Source: Flavobacterium salilacus subsp. salilacus (GTDB taxonomy: Bacteria > Bacteroidota > Bacteroidia > Flavobacteriales > Flavobacteriaceae). From it: 64,000 bases of DNA. This document shows, piece by piece, positions 32,208-40,404 of the stretch. Where the stretch lies: the NCBI RefSeq assembly GCF_004634195.1, contig NZ_SKBP01000004.1, positions 62,001 through 126,000 of the forward strand, written 5' to 3'. A program made the translations under genes and the position numbers. The first letter of the stretch is position 1; each line of letters starts with the position of its first letter. The notes under the pieces were generated by a model. That model made no database searches. It saw only the letters and a program-made list of their open reading frames with translations, and was not told the origin of the DNA.

Positions 32208-32900
32208 ATGCTTTCTTTTTTCAAAAAATATAAATTCTTCTTTTTAGTATTAGGTTTGCTCTCGGCTGTTATTTTGTATCTTTTTTATGGCGCGCTGAAA
32301 CCGCAGAAATTCCTGAAGATATACAGCCCTGCCGATGTAAACCCCGAACTGGTAGATACTACCGTACAATACATAAGCCGTAATCATAAAATAGCCGATT
32401 TTGCTTTTGTAAATCAAAATGGCGATAGTATTACCCAAAAAGACTATGAGGGTAAAATATATGTAGCCGATTTCTTTTTTACTACCTGCCCCACCATTTG
32501 CCCTATAATGACCGATAATATGGTGTGGCTTCAGGACAGGATAAAAGACAACCCGAAAGTTATGCTGCTTTCGCATTCCGTTACTCCGGATATTGACAGC
32601 GTACCTGTGCTTAAAGCCTATGCCGAGAAAAAAGGGGTTATAGACAGCAAGTGGAACTTGGTTACCGGTAATAAAAAAGACATTTACTACATAGCCCGAA
32701 AATCGTACCTGGCAGTGAAAACCAGCACGTCTGACGAGTTGTATGATATGGTGCATACCGAAAATTTTATTCTGGTGGACAGCCAGGGGCGAATAAGAGG
32801 GTTTTATAACGGTACAAACCTTGATAATGAGGTGGAAGGCGAAAAAAATGTAAGACAATTACTGGAAGACATCAACTGGTTGTCTGAGCATGAAAACTAA
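32208..32900 (+). CDS. SCO1/SenC family copper chaperone
   Basis: This 230-residue protein has an N-terminal membrane anchor (about 8-27) and a thioredoxin-like SCO domain facing the periplasm. The copper site is visible as FFTTCPTICPIM (Cys-x3-Cys) with a distal His in VHTENFILVD. SCO proteins deliver copper to the CuA site of cytochrome c oxidase or act as thiol-disulfide oxidoreductases. The DFAFVNQNGDSITQKDYEGKIYVADF region, in outline, matches the family. No oxidase genes are near; feoA follows after 53 bp with its own promoter box. Confidence 0.93.
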   Translation: MLSFFKKYKFFFLVLGLLSAVILYLFYGALKPQKFLKIYSPADVNPELVDTTVQYISRNHKIADFAFVNQNGDSITQKDYEGKIYVADFFFTTCPTICPIMTDNMVWLQDRIKDNPKVMLLSHSVTPDIDSVPVLKAYAEKKGVIDSKWNLVTGNKKDIYYIARKSYLAVKTSTSDELYDMVHTENFILVDSQGRIRGFYNGTNLDNEVEGEKNVRQLLEDINWLSEHEN

Positions 32901-32921
32901 CAGTCGTGTGTTAATTTTTTG

Positions 32922-32929
32922 TAAGTTTG
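32922..32929 (+). promoter_or_regulatory. -7 box for the feo operon
   Basis: TAAGTTTG matches TAnnTTTG, 24 bp before the predicted TTG start of feoA. Confidence 0.5.
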
Positions 32930-32953
32930 TGTATAAATTATTCTGAATAAGCT

Positions 32954-33187
32954 TTGAAAAATACTCTTGCAGGGCTCAAAAAAGGGCAAAAAGCCATCAT
33001 CGTCGATTTTAATATAGACCTCATCCCGCTCAAGCTCCTTGAAATGGGATGTTTGCCCGGAAACCTTGTAGAAGTTTTACAAATAGCGCCGTTTGGCGAC
33101 CCCATCTACATTAATGTAAACGACAGCCATGTAGCAATTCGCTTAGAAACAGCTTTTGAAATTGATGTAGAAATTTTAACCCCTTAA
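32954..33187 (+). CDS. feoA: Ferrous iron transport protein A
   Basis: The 77-residue protein has the SH3-like FeoA fold: GLKKGQKAIIVDF, then LLEMGCLPGNLVEVLQIAPFGDPIYINV, then VAIRLETAFEIDVEIL. FeoA binds the cytoplasmic side of FeoB and modulates Fe2+ uptake. The start appears to be TTG, since no ATG or GTG begins the conserved N-terminal strand; a -7 box lies at a fitting distance. It is directly followed by feoB (5 bp gap). Confidence 0.93.
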   Translation: MKNTLAGLKKGQKAIIVDFNIDLIPLKLLEMGCLPGNLVEVLQIAPFGDPIYINVNDSHVAIRLETAFEIDVEILTP

Positions 33188-33192
33188 CTTTA

Positions 33193-35298
33193 ATGGCAGT
33201 CCAAACTATAAAAATTTCTTTAATTGGTAACCCCAACACCGGTAAAACCTCTGTGTTTAACCAACTCACAGGGCTTAACCAGCAGGTAGGCAATTACCCC
33301 GGCATAACGGTAGAGCGTAAACAAGGTACTGTGCGGCTGGGCGAAAACACTAAAGGAACTGTTATAGACCTGCCGGGCACGTACAGCCTGAATGCCAGCT
33401 CGATGGACGAAAGTGTGGTTATAGAGCTACTGCTAAACCGTAATGATAAAGACTTTCCGGATGTGGCTGTGGTGGTAACCGATGTAGAGAACCTGAAGCG
33501 TAACCTGCTGTTATTTACCCAAATTAAAGATTTGGAGATACCTGCCATACTGGTTATAAATATGGCAGACCGAATGCAGCGCAAAGGTATATCGCTCAAC
33601 ATTCCCTATTTAGAAGAACAGTTAAAAACAAAAATAGCCTTAGTAAGCTCCCGCAAAGGCACGGGCATTAATGAGCTTAAAGAACTTATTGTTAATTATA
33701 AATACCTGCCTACCGAGCCGTGCCTCAACGCATCGTCTATAGACCCGGACTATTTCGATAAACTAAGACAGGCATTTCCCAACCAGTTACTGTATAAGCT
33801 TTGGCTGGTTATTACACAAGATGTAAACTTTGGGCAACTGGAGCGAAACGAAATAGAAAAAAGCTCGTTTACCAAATCGAAAACTGAACTGAAAAGGCTA
33901 CAGCAAAAGGAAACCATAAAACGCTATCAGTTTATAAACAATGTATTGAAGCAGGGGCAAACGGTAGATACTGCTATGGCAAAAGACCTTAGGGCAAGGC
34001 TGGACAGAGTGTTAACCCACAAAGTTTTCGGCTACGTGATTTTCTTTTCCATACTGCTGCTCATTTTCCAGTCAATCTTTGCATGGTCCAGCGTACCTAT
34101 GGATTTGATAGATGAAGGCTTTAGCTGGTTAAGCTCCTACACCTCTAAAAATATGCCTCCTGGCAAACTTACAGAGCTTGTAACCGAAGGAATTATTCCC
34201 GGCATTGGCGGTGTGGTTATTTTTATACCGCAAATAGCCTTCCTGTTTCTCTTTATATCCATACTGGAAGAAAGCGGCTACATGAGCCGTGTGGTATTCC
34301 TCATGGATCGTATTATGAAACGTTTTGGGCTAAGCGGTAAAAGTGTAGTACCCCTCATATCCGGTACTGCGTGTGCTATACCCGCTATTATGGCTACCCG
34401 TAATATAGAAAACTGGCGCGAAAGGCTTATTACTATACTGGTAACCCCTTTTACCACCTGCTCTGCAAGGCTGCCCGTATATGCCATACTTATTGCACTT
34501 GTAATACCCAACCGCATGGTGCTTGGCTTTTTTAACGTGCAGGGGCTCACACTTATGCTGTTGTATATGCTGGGCTTTGCCAGTGCCATTATATCGGCAA
34601 TGATTTTAAATAAAGTACTTAAAACCCGCTATAAAAGTTTTTTTGTAGCCGAAATGCCCAATTACAAACTCCCTCTTGCTAAAAATGTGGCAATTACTGT
34701 TATAGAAAAAACAAAAGCATTTGTATATGGCGCGGGTAAAATAATACTGGCAATCTCTATTGTTATATGGTTTTTAGGGTCGCACGGACCGGGCGAAGAG
34801 TTTAAAAATGCTGAGCAAATTATAACCAACGAAATAGGCAATACCCAAATAGACCCTGATAAACTTAACGATAAAATCGCTGCATACCAGTTAGAGCATT
34901 CTTATATCGGTATTATGGGCAAGAGTATAGAGCCTGCTATAAAACCCTTGGGCTACGACTGGAAAATCGGCATAGCTATTGTATCCTCTTTTGCGGCACG
35001 CGAGGTGTTTGTAGGCACACTTGCCACCATATACAACATAGGCAGCGGCAGCGAAGACGAAGCGACTATTAAAGAACGCATGAAGGCGGAAACCGACCCT
35101 GAAACGGGTAAAAAAATATTCAACTTCGCCTCAGGGTTATCGTTGTTATTATTTTATGCCTTTGCCATGCAATGTATGAGCACACTTGCCGTTACTAAAA
35201 AAGAAACCAATTCCTGGAAGTGGCCATTAATGCAATTATTTGGCATGAGTGCTTTTGCATATCTTGTATCGCTAATTACATACCAGCTTTTAAAGTAA
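33193..35298 (+). CDS. feoB: Ferrous iron transport protein B
   Basis: This 701-residue inner-membrane Fe2+ transporter has an N-terminal G domain with G1 GNPNTGKTS (residues 12-20), G3 DLPGTYSL and the G4-like NMAD. A GDI-like linker is followed by the polytopic domain with two Gate motifs (VPLISGTACAIPAIMATR and the later AAREVFVGTLATIY). It lies in the order feoA, feoB, barrel protein, Cys-rich peptide. A DtxR-type metal regulator gene is nearby but on the other strand; no metal-regulator box was seen before feoA. Confidence 0.96.
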   Translation: MAVQTIKISLIGNPNTGKTSVFNQLTGLNQQVGNYPGITVERKQGTVRLGENTKGTVIDLPGTYSLNASSMDESVVIELLLNRNDKDFPDVAVVVTDVENLKRNLLLFTQIKDLEIPAILVINMADRMQRKGISLNIPYLEEQLKTKIALVSSRKGTGINELKELIVNYKYLPTEPCLNASSIDPDYFDKLRQAFPNQLLYKLWLVITQDVNFGQLERNEIEKSSFTKSKTELKRLQQKETIKRYQFINNVLKQGQTVDTAMAKDLRARLDRVLTHKVFGYVIFFSILLLIFQSIFAWSSVPMDLIDEGFSWLSSYTSKNMPPGKLTELVTEGIIPGIGGVVIFIPQIAFLFLFISILEESGYMSRVVFLMDRIMKRFGLSGKSVVPLISGTACAIPAIMATRNIENWRERLITILVTPFTTCSARLPVYAILIALVIPNRMVLGFFNVQGLTLMLLYMLGFASAIISAMILNKVLKTRYKSFFVAEMPNYKLPLAKNVAITVIEKTKAFVYGAGKIILAISIVIWFLGSHGPGEEFKNAEQIITNEIGNTQIDPDKLNDKIAAYQLEHSYIGIMGKSIEPAIKPLGYDWKIGIAIVSSFAAREVFVGTLATIYNIGSGSEDEATIKERMKAETDPETGKKIFNFASGLSLLLFYAFAMQCMSTLAVTKKETNSWKWPLMQLFGMSAFAYLVSLITYQLLK

Positions 35299-35301
35299 AT
35301 T

Positions 35302-36135
35302 ATGAAACGATATCTTTTACTGTTACTTTCCCTCACATTTACCATAAGTCAGGTGCAGGCGCAGCATAAAATAGACCAGTCTAAAAACGACCTTAAACAA
35401 AAGCGGCAGGCAGCCGGAAAAACCGGCTCGGCAAGTTCTTCAAGCAGTAGCAGCAGTAGTTCCGGTAATAATGATAATCCACTTCTGTTTGAACTTTTTA
35501 TGTATACATTGGGTGCAACGTTTAAGTACGGGATAATCGGCGATTATGCTAACGAAGACCACCTGAGCAACGACCTTACAGAATATCCGTATTACGAAGG
35601 GACAGGAAATTATTACAATCCAAAATTTGGCGAAGGTTACCTGTATGTTTTCCGGGTAGATGTAAAAGATAAATTTCTATACCATAACAACAACCTTTAT
35701 GGTAATCATCTGGATGTGAAAATACATCCCTTCCGTCATTTTTATCTTACAACCGATTATTACCAACTGCATGAACGTCAAAAAGCAGCGGGAACGAGCG
35801 ATAATCTTTCCCTGTTTTACTTTAACTTTGCTTATGACAGGATTCGATTTGAACGCTTTAACCTGGGGTGGACATTAGGAGCATCCTATGTGGGCAATGA
35901 TGTAAAAAGAGGCGGTTTTGCCTACGGGCTTAACGCCGAGTACTTTTTAAAGAAAAATATCAGCTTTCAGGGAAGCGCAAAATGGTCTGTAATAAATGGT
36001 GAGCCGGTAAATGCTTTCGAGCTGGAAACCCGCATCCACCGTAAACAATTTTTCATAACGCTGGGTTATGAGCATTTAAAAATAGCCACGCCAACATATA
36101 ATTTTATGACGATAGGCGCAGGCGTCTATTTTTAA
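35302..36135 (+). CDS. Probable outer-membrane barrel protein linked to feoAB
   Basis: This 277-residue exported protein has a signal peptide (MKRYLLLLLSLTFTISQVQAQ), a basic segment, a run of about ten serines (residues 45-54) as a flexible linker, and then alternating beta strands with aromatic girdles (YLYVFRVDVKDKFLYHN, FYFNFAYDRIRFERF). The C-terminus ends in Phe (MTIGAGVYF), as in outer-membrane barrels. It begins 3 bp after the feoB stop, so it is co-transcribed with the iron transporter and may help iron cross the outer membrane; that is inference. No named family was recognised. Confidence 0.75.
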   Translation: MKRYLLLLLSLTFTISQVQAQHKIDQSKNDLKQKRQAAGKTGSASSSSSSSSSSGNNDNPLLFELFMYTLGATFKYGIIGDYANEDHLSNDLTEYPYYEGTGNYYNPKFGEGYLYVFRVDVKDKFLYHNNNLYGNHLDVKIHPFRHFYLTTDYYQLHERQKAAGTSDNLSLFYFNFAYDRIRFERFNLGWTLGASYVGNDVKRGGFAYGLNAEYFLKKNISFQGSAKWSVINGEPVNAFELETRIHRKQFFITLGYEHLKIATPTYNFMTIGAGVYF

Positions 36136-36140
36136 AAATC

Positions 36141-36272
36141 ATGAATATACAGGAAATTATAGCCTATATACTGGTGGCGAGCGCAGTAGTTTATCTGCTA
36201 AAGAAATTCTTTTTCAAGAAAAAAAAGAAAACATCAGCACATTGCGATAACGACGACTGTGGATGTCATTAA
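36141..36272 (+). CDS. FeoB-associated Cys-rich membrane peptide
   Basis: This 43-residue protein starts MNIQEIIAYILVASAVVYLL (one membrane helix), continues with a lysine-rich stretch (KKFFFKKKKK) and ends with a metal-binding tail AHCDNDDCGCH. This matches the short FeoB-associated Cys-rich proteins that follow feoB in many Bacteroidota and Firmicutes. The Cys/His tail may bind iron or an Fe-S cluster next to FeoB; that role is inferred. It follows the barrel gene by 5 bp. Confidence 0.85.
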   Translation: MNIQEIIAYILVASAVVYLLKKFFFKKKKKTSAHCDNDDCGCH

Positions 36273-36299
36273 GTATAAAATCATAAAAAGGAAGGCTGC

Positions 36300-37124
36300 T
36301 TAGCCCAATGCAACGTCCAGCATCATCATCACTACGAATCCTCCAATAAAGCCCAGCGTAGCAATATCCGTATTTTTGTCCTGTTGCGTTTCGGGTATTA
36401 CTTCCTCTACCACTACAAATATCATGGCACCCGCTGCAAAGGCTAATGCATAAGGCAATACAGGGGTAAAAAATGTAACTGCTATGGCACCTAACACACC
36501 CGCAATAGGCTCTACAAGTGCAGATGCCTGCCCGTACATAAAACTTTTACGACGACTCATACCCATACGGCGTAATGGCATGGATACTGCAATACCTTCG
36601 GGAAAATTCTGGATGCCTATACCTATCGCCAATGTTAAAGCAGCAGCTATCGAGGCTTCCGGTATTCCGGCAGCTACACCACCAAACAGTACCCCTACGG
36701 CAAGCCCTTCGGGTATATTGTGCAGGGTTATAGCCAGGGTTAGCAGCGTGGTACGTTGCCAAGGGGTTTTTATACCCTCCTTTTCGCTTTCTTTAAAATT
36801 AATATGCAGGTGGGGTAAGGCTTTATCTAACCCGAACAAGAATAATGCACCGAGAATAAAACCTATAGCGGCAGGCATTACCTTTGCAAAACCTTCGCCG
36901 CTACTCATATCTATGGCGGGCGAAAGTAAACTCCAGTAACTGGCAGCTACCATTACTCCACCCGTAAAACCGAGCATACCGTCGAGTGCTGTTCTGTTCA
37001 TGGTTTTAAAAAAGAATACTGCCGATGCGCCAAGTGCAGTAACGCCCCAAGTGAATAATGTGGCATACAGTGCCGCCAAAACAGGGTCTATCGATTCAAA
37101 ATAAGCTACAATGCTGTCAAACAT
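36300..37124 (-). CDS. ZIP family metal transporter
   Basis: The 274-residue membrane protein belongs to the ZIP family, which imports divalent metals such as Zn2+, Fe2+ or Mn2+. Eight helices are predicted. The metal sites sit in helix IV (HNIPEGLAVGVLFGG) and helix V (QNFPEGIAVSMPL), with a His-containing loop (PHLHINF). It is transcribed with the DtxR-type regulator gene 4 bp upstream and is convergent with the feo operon, so the region is a metal-homeostasis island. Confidence 0.93.
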   Translation of the reverse strand: MFDSIVAYFESIDPVLAALYATLFTWGVTALGASAVFFFKTMNRTALDGMLGFTGGVMVAASYWSLLSPAIDMSSGEGFAKVMPAAIGFILGALFLFGLDKALPHLHINFKESEKEGIKTPWQRTTLLTLAITLHNIPEGLAVGVLFGGVAAGIPEASIAAALTLAIGIGIQNFPEGIAVSMPLRRMGMSRRKSFMYGQASALVEPIAGVLGAIAVTFFTPVLPYALAFAAGAMIFVVVEEVIPETQQDKNTDIATLGFIGGFVVMMMLDVALG

Positions 37125-37128
37125 ATAT

Positions 37129-37782
37129 TTATACGGTTTTTACAAAAAGGTTAGCGGCTATTTTATTTGACACAGTCATTTGCCTGTCATGAACACGCAG
37201 CGTGAGCGACATATCAAAATCTTCCTTAGCAATTATATCGATAGCCGAGCCGAGCGCTATCTGTTGTTTGTCGAGGTACTGTAAAAAAGCGGGCGAGCTG
37301 TCTTTTACTCCCACACATATTACTTTTTTACCCGCCTCTACTTCCGAGAGTAATTTTTTATCTACTTTTTTTATCTTTCCTTCCCTGTCAGGTATCGGGT
37401 CGCCATGCGGGTCTTCGGTCGGGAAATCCAGAAATTCTTCCAGCTTATCAGTTAGTTTTTCCGATTTTATATGCTCCAGTTGTTCGGCAACGTCATGTAC
37501 CTCATCCCATGAAAAATCGAGTTTTTCCAGTAGGAATACTTCCCACAAGCGGTGCTTGCGTACAATCATAAGTGCGGTAAACCTGCCATTATCCGTAAGC
37601 GATACTCCTTGATATTTTTTATAGATGACCAACCCTTTTTCGGCAAGTTTCTGTACCATATCCGTAACCGATGAAGGCTTACTTTCCATTTCGTTAGCAA
37701 TGGCATTTGTGGTAATCCCCTTGCTTGAACCGATGGAAAGGTGGTAGATAACTTTAAGGTAGTTTTCTTCAGAATACGTCAT
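37129..37782 (-). CDS. DtxR/MntR-type metal-dependent regulator
   Basis: The 217-residue protein shows the DtxR family order: an N-terminal winged helix (YSEENYLKVIYHL, then TNAIANEMESKPSSVTDMVQKLAEKGLV), a dimerisation and metal-binding domain (RKHRLWEVFLLEKLDFSWDEVHDVAEQLEH, HPHGDPIP-like motif as DPHGDPIPD), and a C-terminal SH3/FeoA-like domain. It senses Mn2+ or Fe2+ and represses uptake genes. The ZIP gene follows in the same operon. A DtxR-box-like sequence lies at 37839-37857 in the divergent promoter region. Confidence 0.94.
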   Translation of the reverse strand: MTYSEENYLKVIYHLSIGSSKGITTNAIANEMESKPSSVTDMVQKLAEKGLVIYKKYQGVSLTDNGRFTALMIVRKHRLWEVFLLEKLDFSWDEVHDVAEQLEHIKSEKLTDKLEEFLDFPTEDPHGDPIPDREGKIKKVDKKLLSEVEAGKKVICVGVKDSSPAFLQYLDKQQIALGSAIDIIAKEDFDMSLTLRVHDRQMTVSNKIAANLFVKTV

Positions 37783-37801
37783 TAATCATTAAATTAATAT
37801 G

Positions 37802-37809
37802 CAAATATA
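37802..37809 (-). promoter_or_regulatory. -7 box for the DtxR-type regulator gene
   Basis: The minus strand reads TATATTTG (TAnnTTTG), 19 bp before the ATG at 37782. Confidence 0.5.
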
Positions 37810-37838
37810 GCTATTATTTGATTTGGTTAAACTATTTT

Positions 37839-37857
37839 TTAGGTTAGTCTAAATATT
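37839..37857. promoter_or_regulatory. DtxR-box-like sequence between regulator and lycopene cyclase genes
   Basis: TTAGGTTAG-T-CTAAATATT matches the left half and core of the classical DtxR/IdeR box (TTAGGTTAG-S-CTAACCTAA), with a degenerate right arm. It lies upstream of both divergent -7 boxes (37802-37809 and 37886-37893). Confidence 0.45.
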
Positions 37858-37885
37858 ATTGTTATAATACTATACGCTATTTGTT

Positions 37886-37893
37886 TATTTTTG
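37886..37893 (+). promoter_or_regulatory. -7 box for the lycopene cyclase gene
   Basis: TATTTTTG matches TAnnTTTG, 18 bp before the ATG at 37912. Confidence 0.5.
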
Positions 37894-37911
37894 GTTTTCA
37901 GCAGTAGCTAC

Positions 37912-39048
37912 ATGAAACATTTCCATTATATCTTTACGGGTTCCGGGCTTTCGGCGTTAATGACAGTTTACAGAATGGTCGTTTCAGGAAAGTTTGACGA
38001 TAAAAGTATAGTACTCATAGATCCTGACACTAAAGAAAGTAACGACCGCACGTGGTGTTTTTGGGAAAACGGTACAGGCGAGTGGGATGCTATAGCGCAC
38101 CAACAATGGGATAGCGCATTTTTTATTGATAACAGCTTTACAAAAAAAATGATGCTTGCCCCCTATCATTATAAAATGATTCGCGGAGCAGATTTTTACC
38201 GTTATGTAAAGGGTATGATTGCGCAGCAACCCAATATTACTTTTGTACAACAAAAAGTAATTGACTTTACGGATACTCCGTTGCATGTTTTGGTAAAAAC
38301 AGAAACAGAGAGTTATACCTGCAACAAACTCTTTAACAGTATATACAACCCTATGTTGCCTGCAAAGAGCAAGTACCCTTTATTGCAACAACATTTTATC
38401 GGGTGGTTTGTAAAAACTAAAAAACCTGTTTTTGAGGCTGATGCGGTTACATTTATGGATTTTAGTGTACCGCAAAAGGGCAATACCCGCTTTATGTATG
38501 TACTGCCTTTTTCGGAAACGGAGGCTTTGGTAGAATATACGCTGTTCTCTCATAATTTGCTCGAAACGCAGGAGTATGAAAATGCCATACATCAATATCT
38601 TGAAAACCTCGACAGTAACGATTATGAGGTTATCGAAAAAGAGAGAGGCAGCATCCCCATGACGTGTTATCCCTTTTGGAAAAATAACAGCAAAAATGTT
38701 GTCCATATCGGTTCGGCAGGCGGGTGGACTAAAGCCAGTACGGGCTACACCTTTAAAAACACAACTAAAAAATCGGAAGAATTAGTCGCTTTTCTTGAAC
38801 AGGGAACTGACTTTACCAAATTGCACCAAAAGAATCGTTTTTGGTTTTACGACTCATTATTGTTGGATATTCTGTATAAAAAAAATGAGAAGGGCGGTAC
38901 TATTTTCTCCGCTATGTTTCGCAATGCACCGCCACAACTTATATTTAAATTTCTGGATGAAGAAACCACTTTTGCACAAGATTTAAAAGTAATTTGGGCA
39001 TGCCCAAAAGGACTCTTTATAAAAGCGTTGGTACAACGATTGTTTTAA
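37912..39048 (+). CDS. crtY: Lycopene beta-cyclase
   Basis: The 378-residue flavoprotein cyclises the ends of lycopene to beta-carotene, the precursor of zeaxanthin-type yellow pigments of flavobacteria. The N-terminus has the dinucleotide motif YIFTGSGLSALMTVYRM, followed by IDPDTKESNDRTWCFWE, typical of CrtY. Later comes GSIPMTCYPFW and HIGSAGGWTKASTGYTF, the second cofactor region. The ATG at 37912 is preferred over a TTG at 37891 because of the -7 box. No other crt genes are in the window. Confidence 0.92.
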   Translation: MKHFHYIFTGSGLSALMTVYRMVVSGKFDDKSIVLIDPDTKESNDRTWCFWENGTGEWDAIAHQQWDSAFFIDNSFTKKMMLAPYHYKMIRGADFYRYVKGMIAQQPNITFVQQKVIDFTDTPLHVLVKTETESYTCNKLFNSIYNPMLPAKSKYPLLQQHFIGWFVKTKKPVFEADAVTFMDFSVPQKGNTRFMYVLPFSETEALVEYTLFSHNLLETQEYENAIHQYLENLDSNDYEVIEKERGSIPMTCYPFWKNNSKNVVHIGSAGGWTKASTGYTFKNTTKKSEELVAFLEQGTDFTKLHQKNRFWFYDSLLLDILYKKNEKGGTIFSAMFRNAPPQLIFKFLDEETTFAQDLKVIWACPKGLFIKALVQRLF

Positions 39049-39080
39049 ACCGTAATATTTTTTAGAACAGTATTTCTTTG

Positions 39081-39088
39081 TAACTTTG
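39081..39088 (+). promoter_or_regulatory. -7 box for the bacilliredoxin gene
   Basis: TAACTTTG matches TAnnTTTG, 27 bp before the ATG at 39116. Confidence 0.5.
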
Positions 39089-39115
39089 TGAAATTAAACT
39101 TTAATATATAAAGAT

Positions 39116-39526
39116 ATGTATCCTGAAGAACTGGTAAAACCCATGCGCGCTGAACTTTCAGAAGCAGGTTTTGAAGAATTATATACAGCCGATGCGGTAA
39201 AAAATGCTATTGACAGCGAAGGTACTACACTGGTAGTAGTAAACTCTGTATGCGGATGTGCAGCAAGAAATGCACGCCCGGGCGCAAAAATGAGCCTTGA
39301 TAACAACAAAAAACCTGCAAAACTGGTTACCGTTTTTGCCGGTGTAGATAAAGAGGCTGTTGATGCAGCCAGAGAATCTATGTTCCCTTTCCCTCCGTCA
39401 TCGCCAAGTATGGCTTTGTTTAAAAACGGCGAGTTGGTACATATGCTGGAGCGCCATCATATAGAAGGTCGTCCTGCCGAAATGATTGCGGAAAACCTTA
39501 AAGATGCTTACGACGAGTTTTGCTAA
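39116..39526 (+). CDS. BrxA/BrxB family bacilliredoxin (YphP/YqiW-like)
   Basis: This 136-residue thioredoxin-fold protein carries the unusual Cys-Gly-Cys active site in [17 protein letters not shown], as in bacilliredoxins that remove bacillithiol from oxidised proteins. [28 protein letters not shown], in outline, is the conserved C-terminal signature. Many Bacteroidota make bacillithiol, so the role is plausible. It is a single-gene unit ended by a terminator. Confidence 0.92.
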   Translation: MYPEELVKPMRAELSEAGFEELYTADAVKNAIDSEGTTLVVVNSVCGCAARNARPGAKMSLDNNKKPAKLVTVFAGVDKEAVDAARESMFPFPPSSPSMALFKNGELVHMLERHHIEGRPAEMIAENLKDAYDEFC

Positions 39527-39553
39527 ACTGGGATTTTTTTACAACTAATATGG

Positions 39554-39579
39554 AAAACCACGCTCATGGCGTGGTTTTT
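39554..39579 (+). terminator. Terminator after the bacilliredoxin gene
   Basis: AAAACCACGC pairs with GCGTGGTTTT around a 5-base loop, followed by T. Confidence 0.85.
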
Positions 39580-39665
39580 GTTTATCATTAAATATGCCTG
39601 CATATTAAAAATTTTTAGTATCTTATAAAAAGGTAGTACTTTTACGCGAATTTTTAAACCCCTAC

Positions 39666-40400
39666 ATGGAAAAGATACTATCATATCCTATATCTGCAGT
39701 ATATTATGTTGTTTTCCTGCTCATGCTGGTTATATTCCACCCAATACAATGGGTTTGTTTAAATGCGTTTGGCTACAACGCACATAAAAAAAGTGTTAGT
39801 ATCCTAAACTGGTTTTTAATGAGAAGTGCCCACATTTTAGGTACAACTTACAAATTTACCAAAACAGCACCCATACCCGAAGGCGTACCGCTTATTATAG
39901 TGGCAAACCACCAGAGCATGAACGATATACCGCCTATTATCTGGTTTATGCGTAAGTTTCACCCTAAATTTATCAGTAAGAAAGAGTTAGGAAAAGGCAT
40001 ACCCAGCGTATCATATAACTTGAGGCACGGAGGTTCGGTGCTTATAGACCGTAAAGACCCTAAACAAGCCCTGCCTGCCATAAAGCAACTGGCTCAGTAT
40101 ATTGAAAAACACAAACGCTCGGCAGTAATATTCCCCGAAGGAACGCGGAGCAAGACAGGAGAACCCAAACGGTTTTCTGAAAACGGGCTTAAAATACTTT
40201 GTAAATACGCGCCATCTGCGTACATTGTGCCCGTAAGCATTAACAACTCGTGGAAGTTGTTTAAATTCGGACAATATCCATTAGGTTTAGGCAACCATCT
40301 GACTATTACAGTACAAGAACCATTTGCCATAAAAAACATTCCTTTTGAAGAAGTAATGGCGAGAACGGAAAGAGAAGTAAAACAAGGAATAAAAAATTAA
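39666..40400 (+). CDS. plsC: 1-acyl-sn-glycerol-3-phosphate acyltransferase (PlsC family)
   Basis: The 244-residue membrane enzyme transfers an acyl chain to lysophosphatidate to form phosphatidate. One N-terminal membrane segment (about 10-32) is followed by the acyltransferase motifs: NHQSMND (His-x4-Asp catalytic pair), a GGSVLIDR-type motif II, and the acceptor-binding FPEGTRSKTGE. A VPVSINNSW region completes the fold. It lies 4 bp before the acyl-ACP desaturase gene, so phospholipid acylation and desaturation are co-expressed. Related lysolipid acyltransferases cannot be excluded. Confidence 0.88.
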   Translation: MEKILSYPISAVYYVVFLLMLVIFHPIQWVCLNAFGYNAHKKSVSILNWFLMRSAHILGTTYKFTKTAPIPEGVPLIIVANHQSMNDIPPIIWFMRKFHPKFISKKELGKGIPSVSYNLRHGGSVLIDRKDPKQALPAIKQLAQYIEKHKRSAVIFPEGTRSKTGEPKRFSENGLKILCKYAPSAYIVPVSINNSWKLFKFGQYPLGLGNHLTITVQEPFAIKNIPFEEVMARTEREVKQGIKN

Positions 40401-40404
40401 ATAT

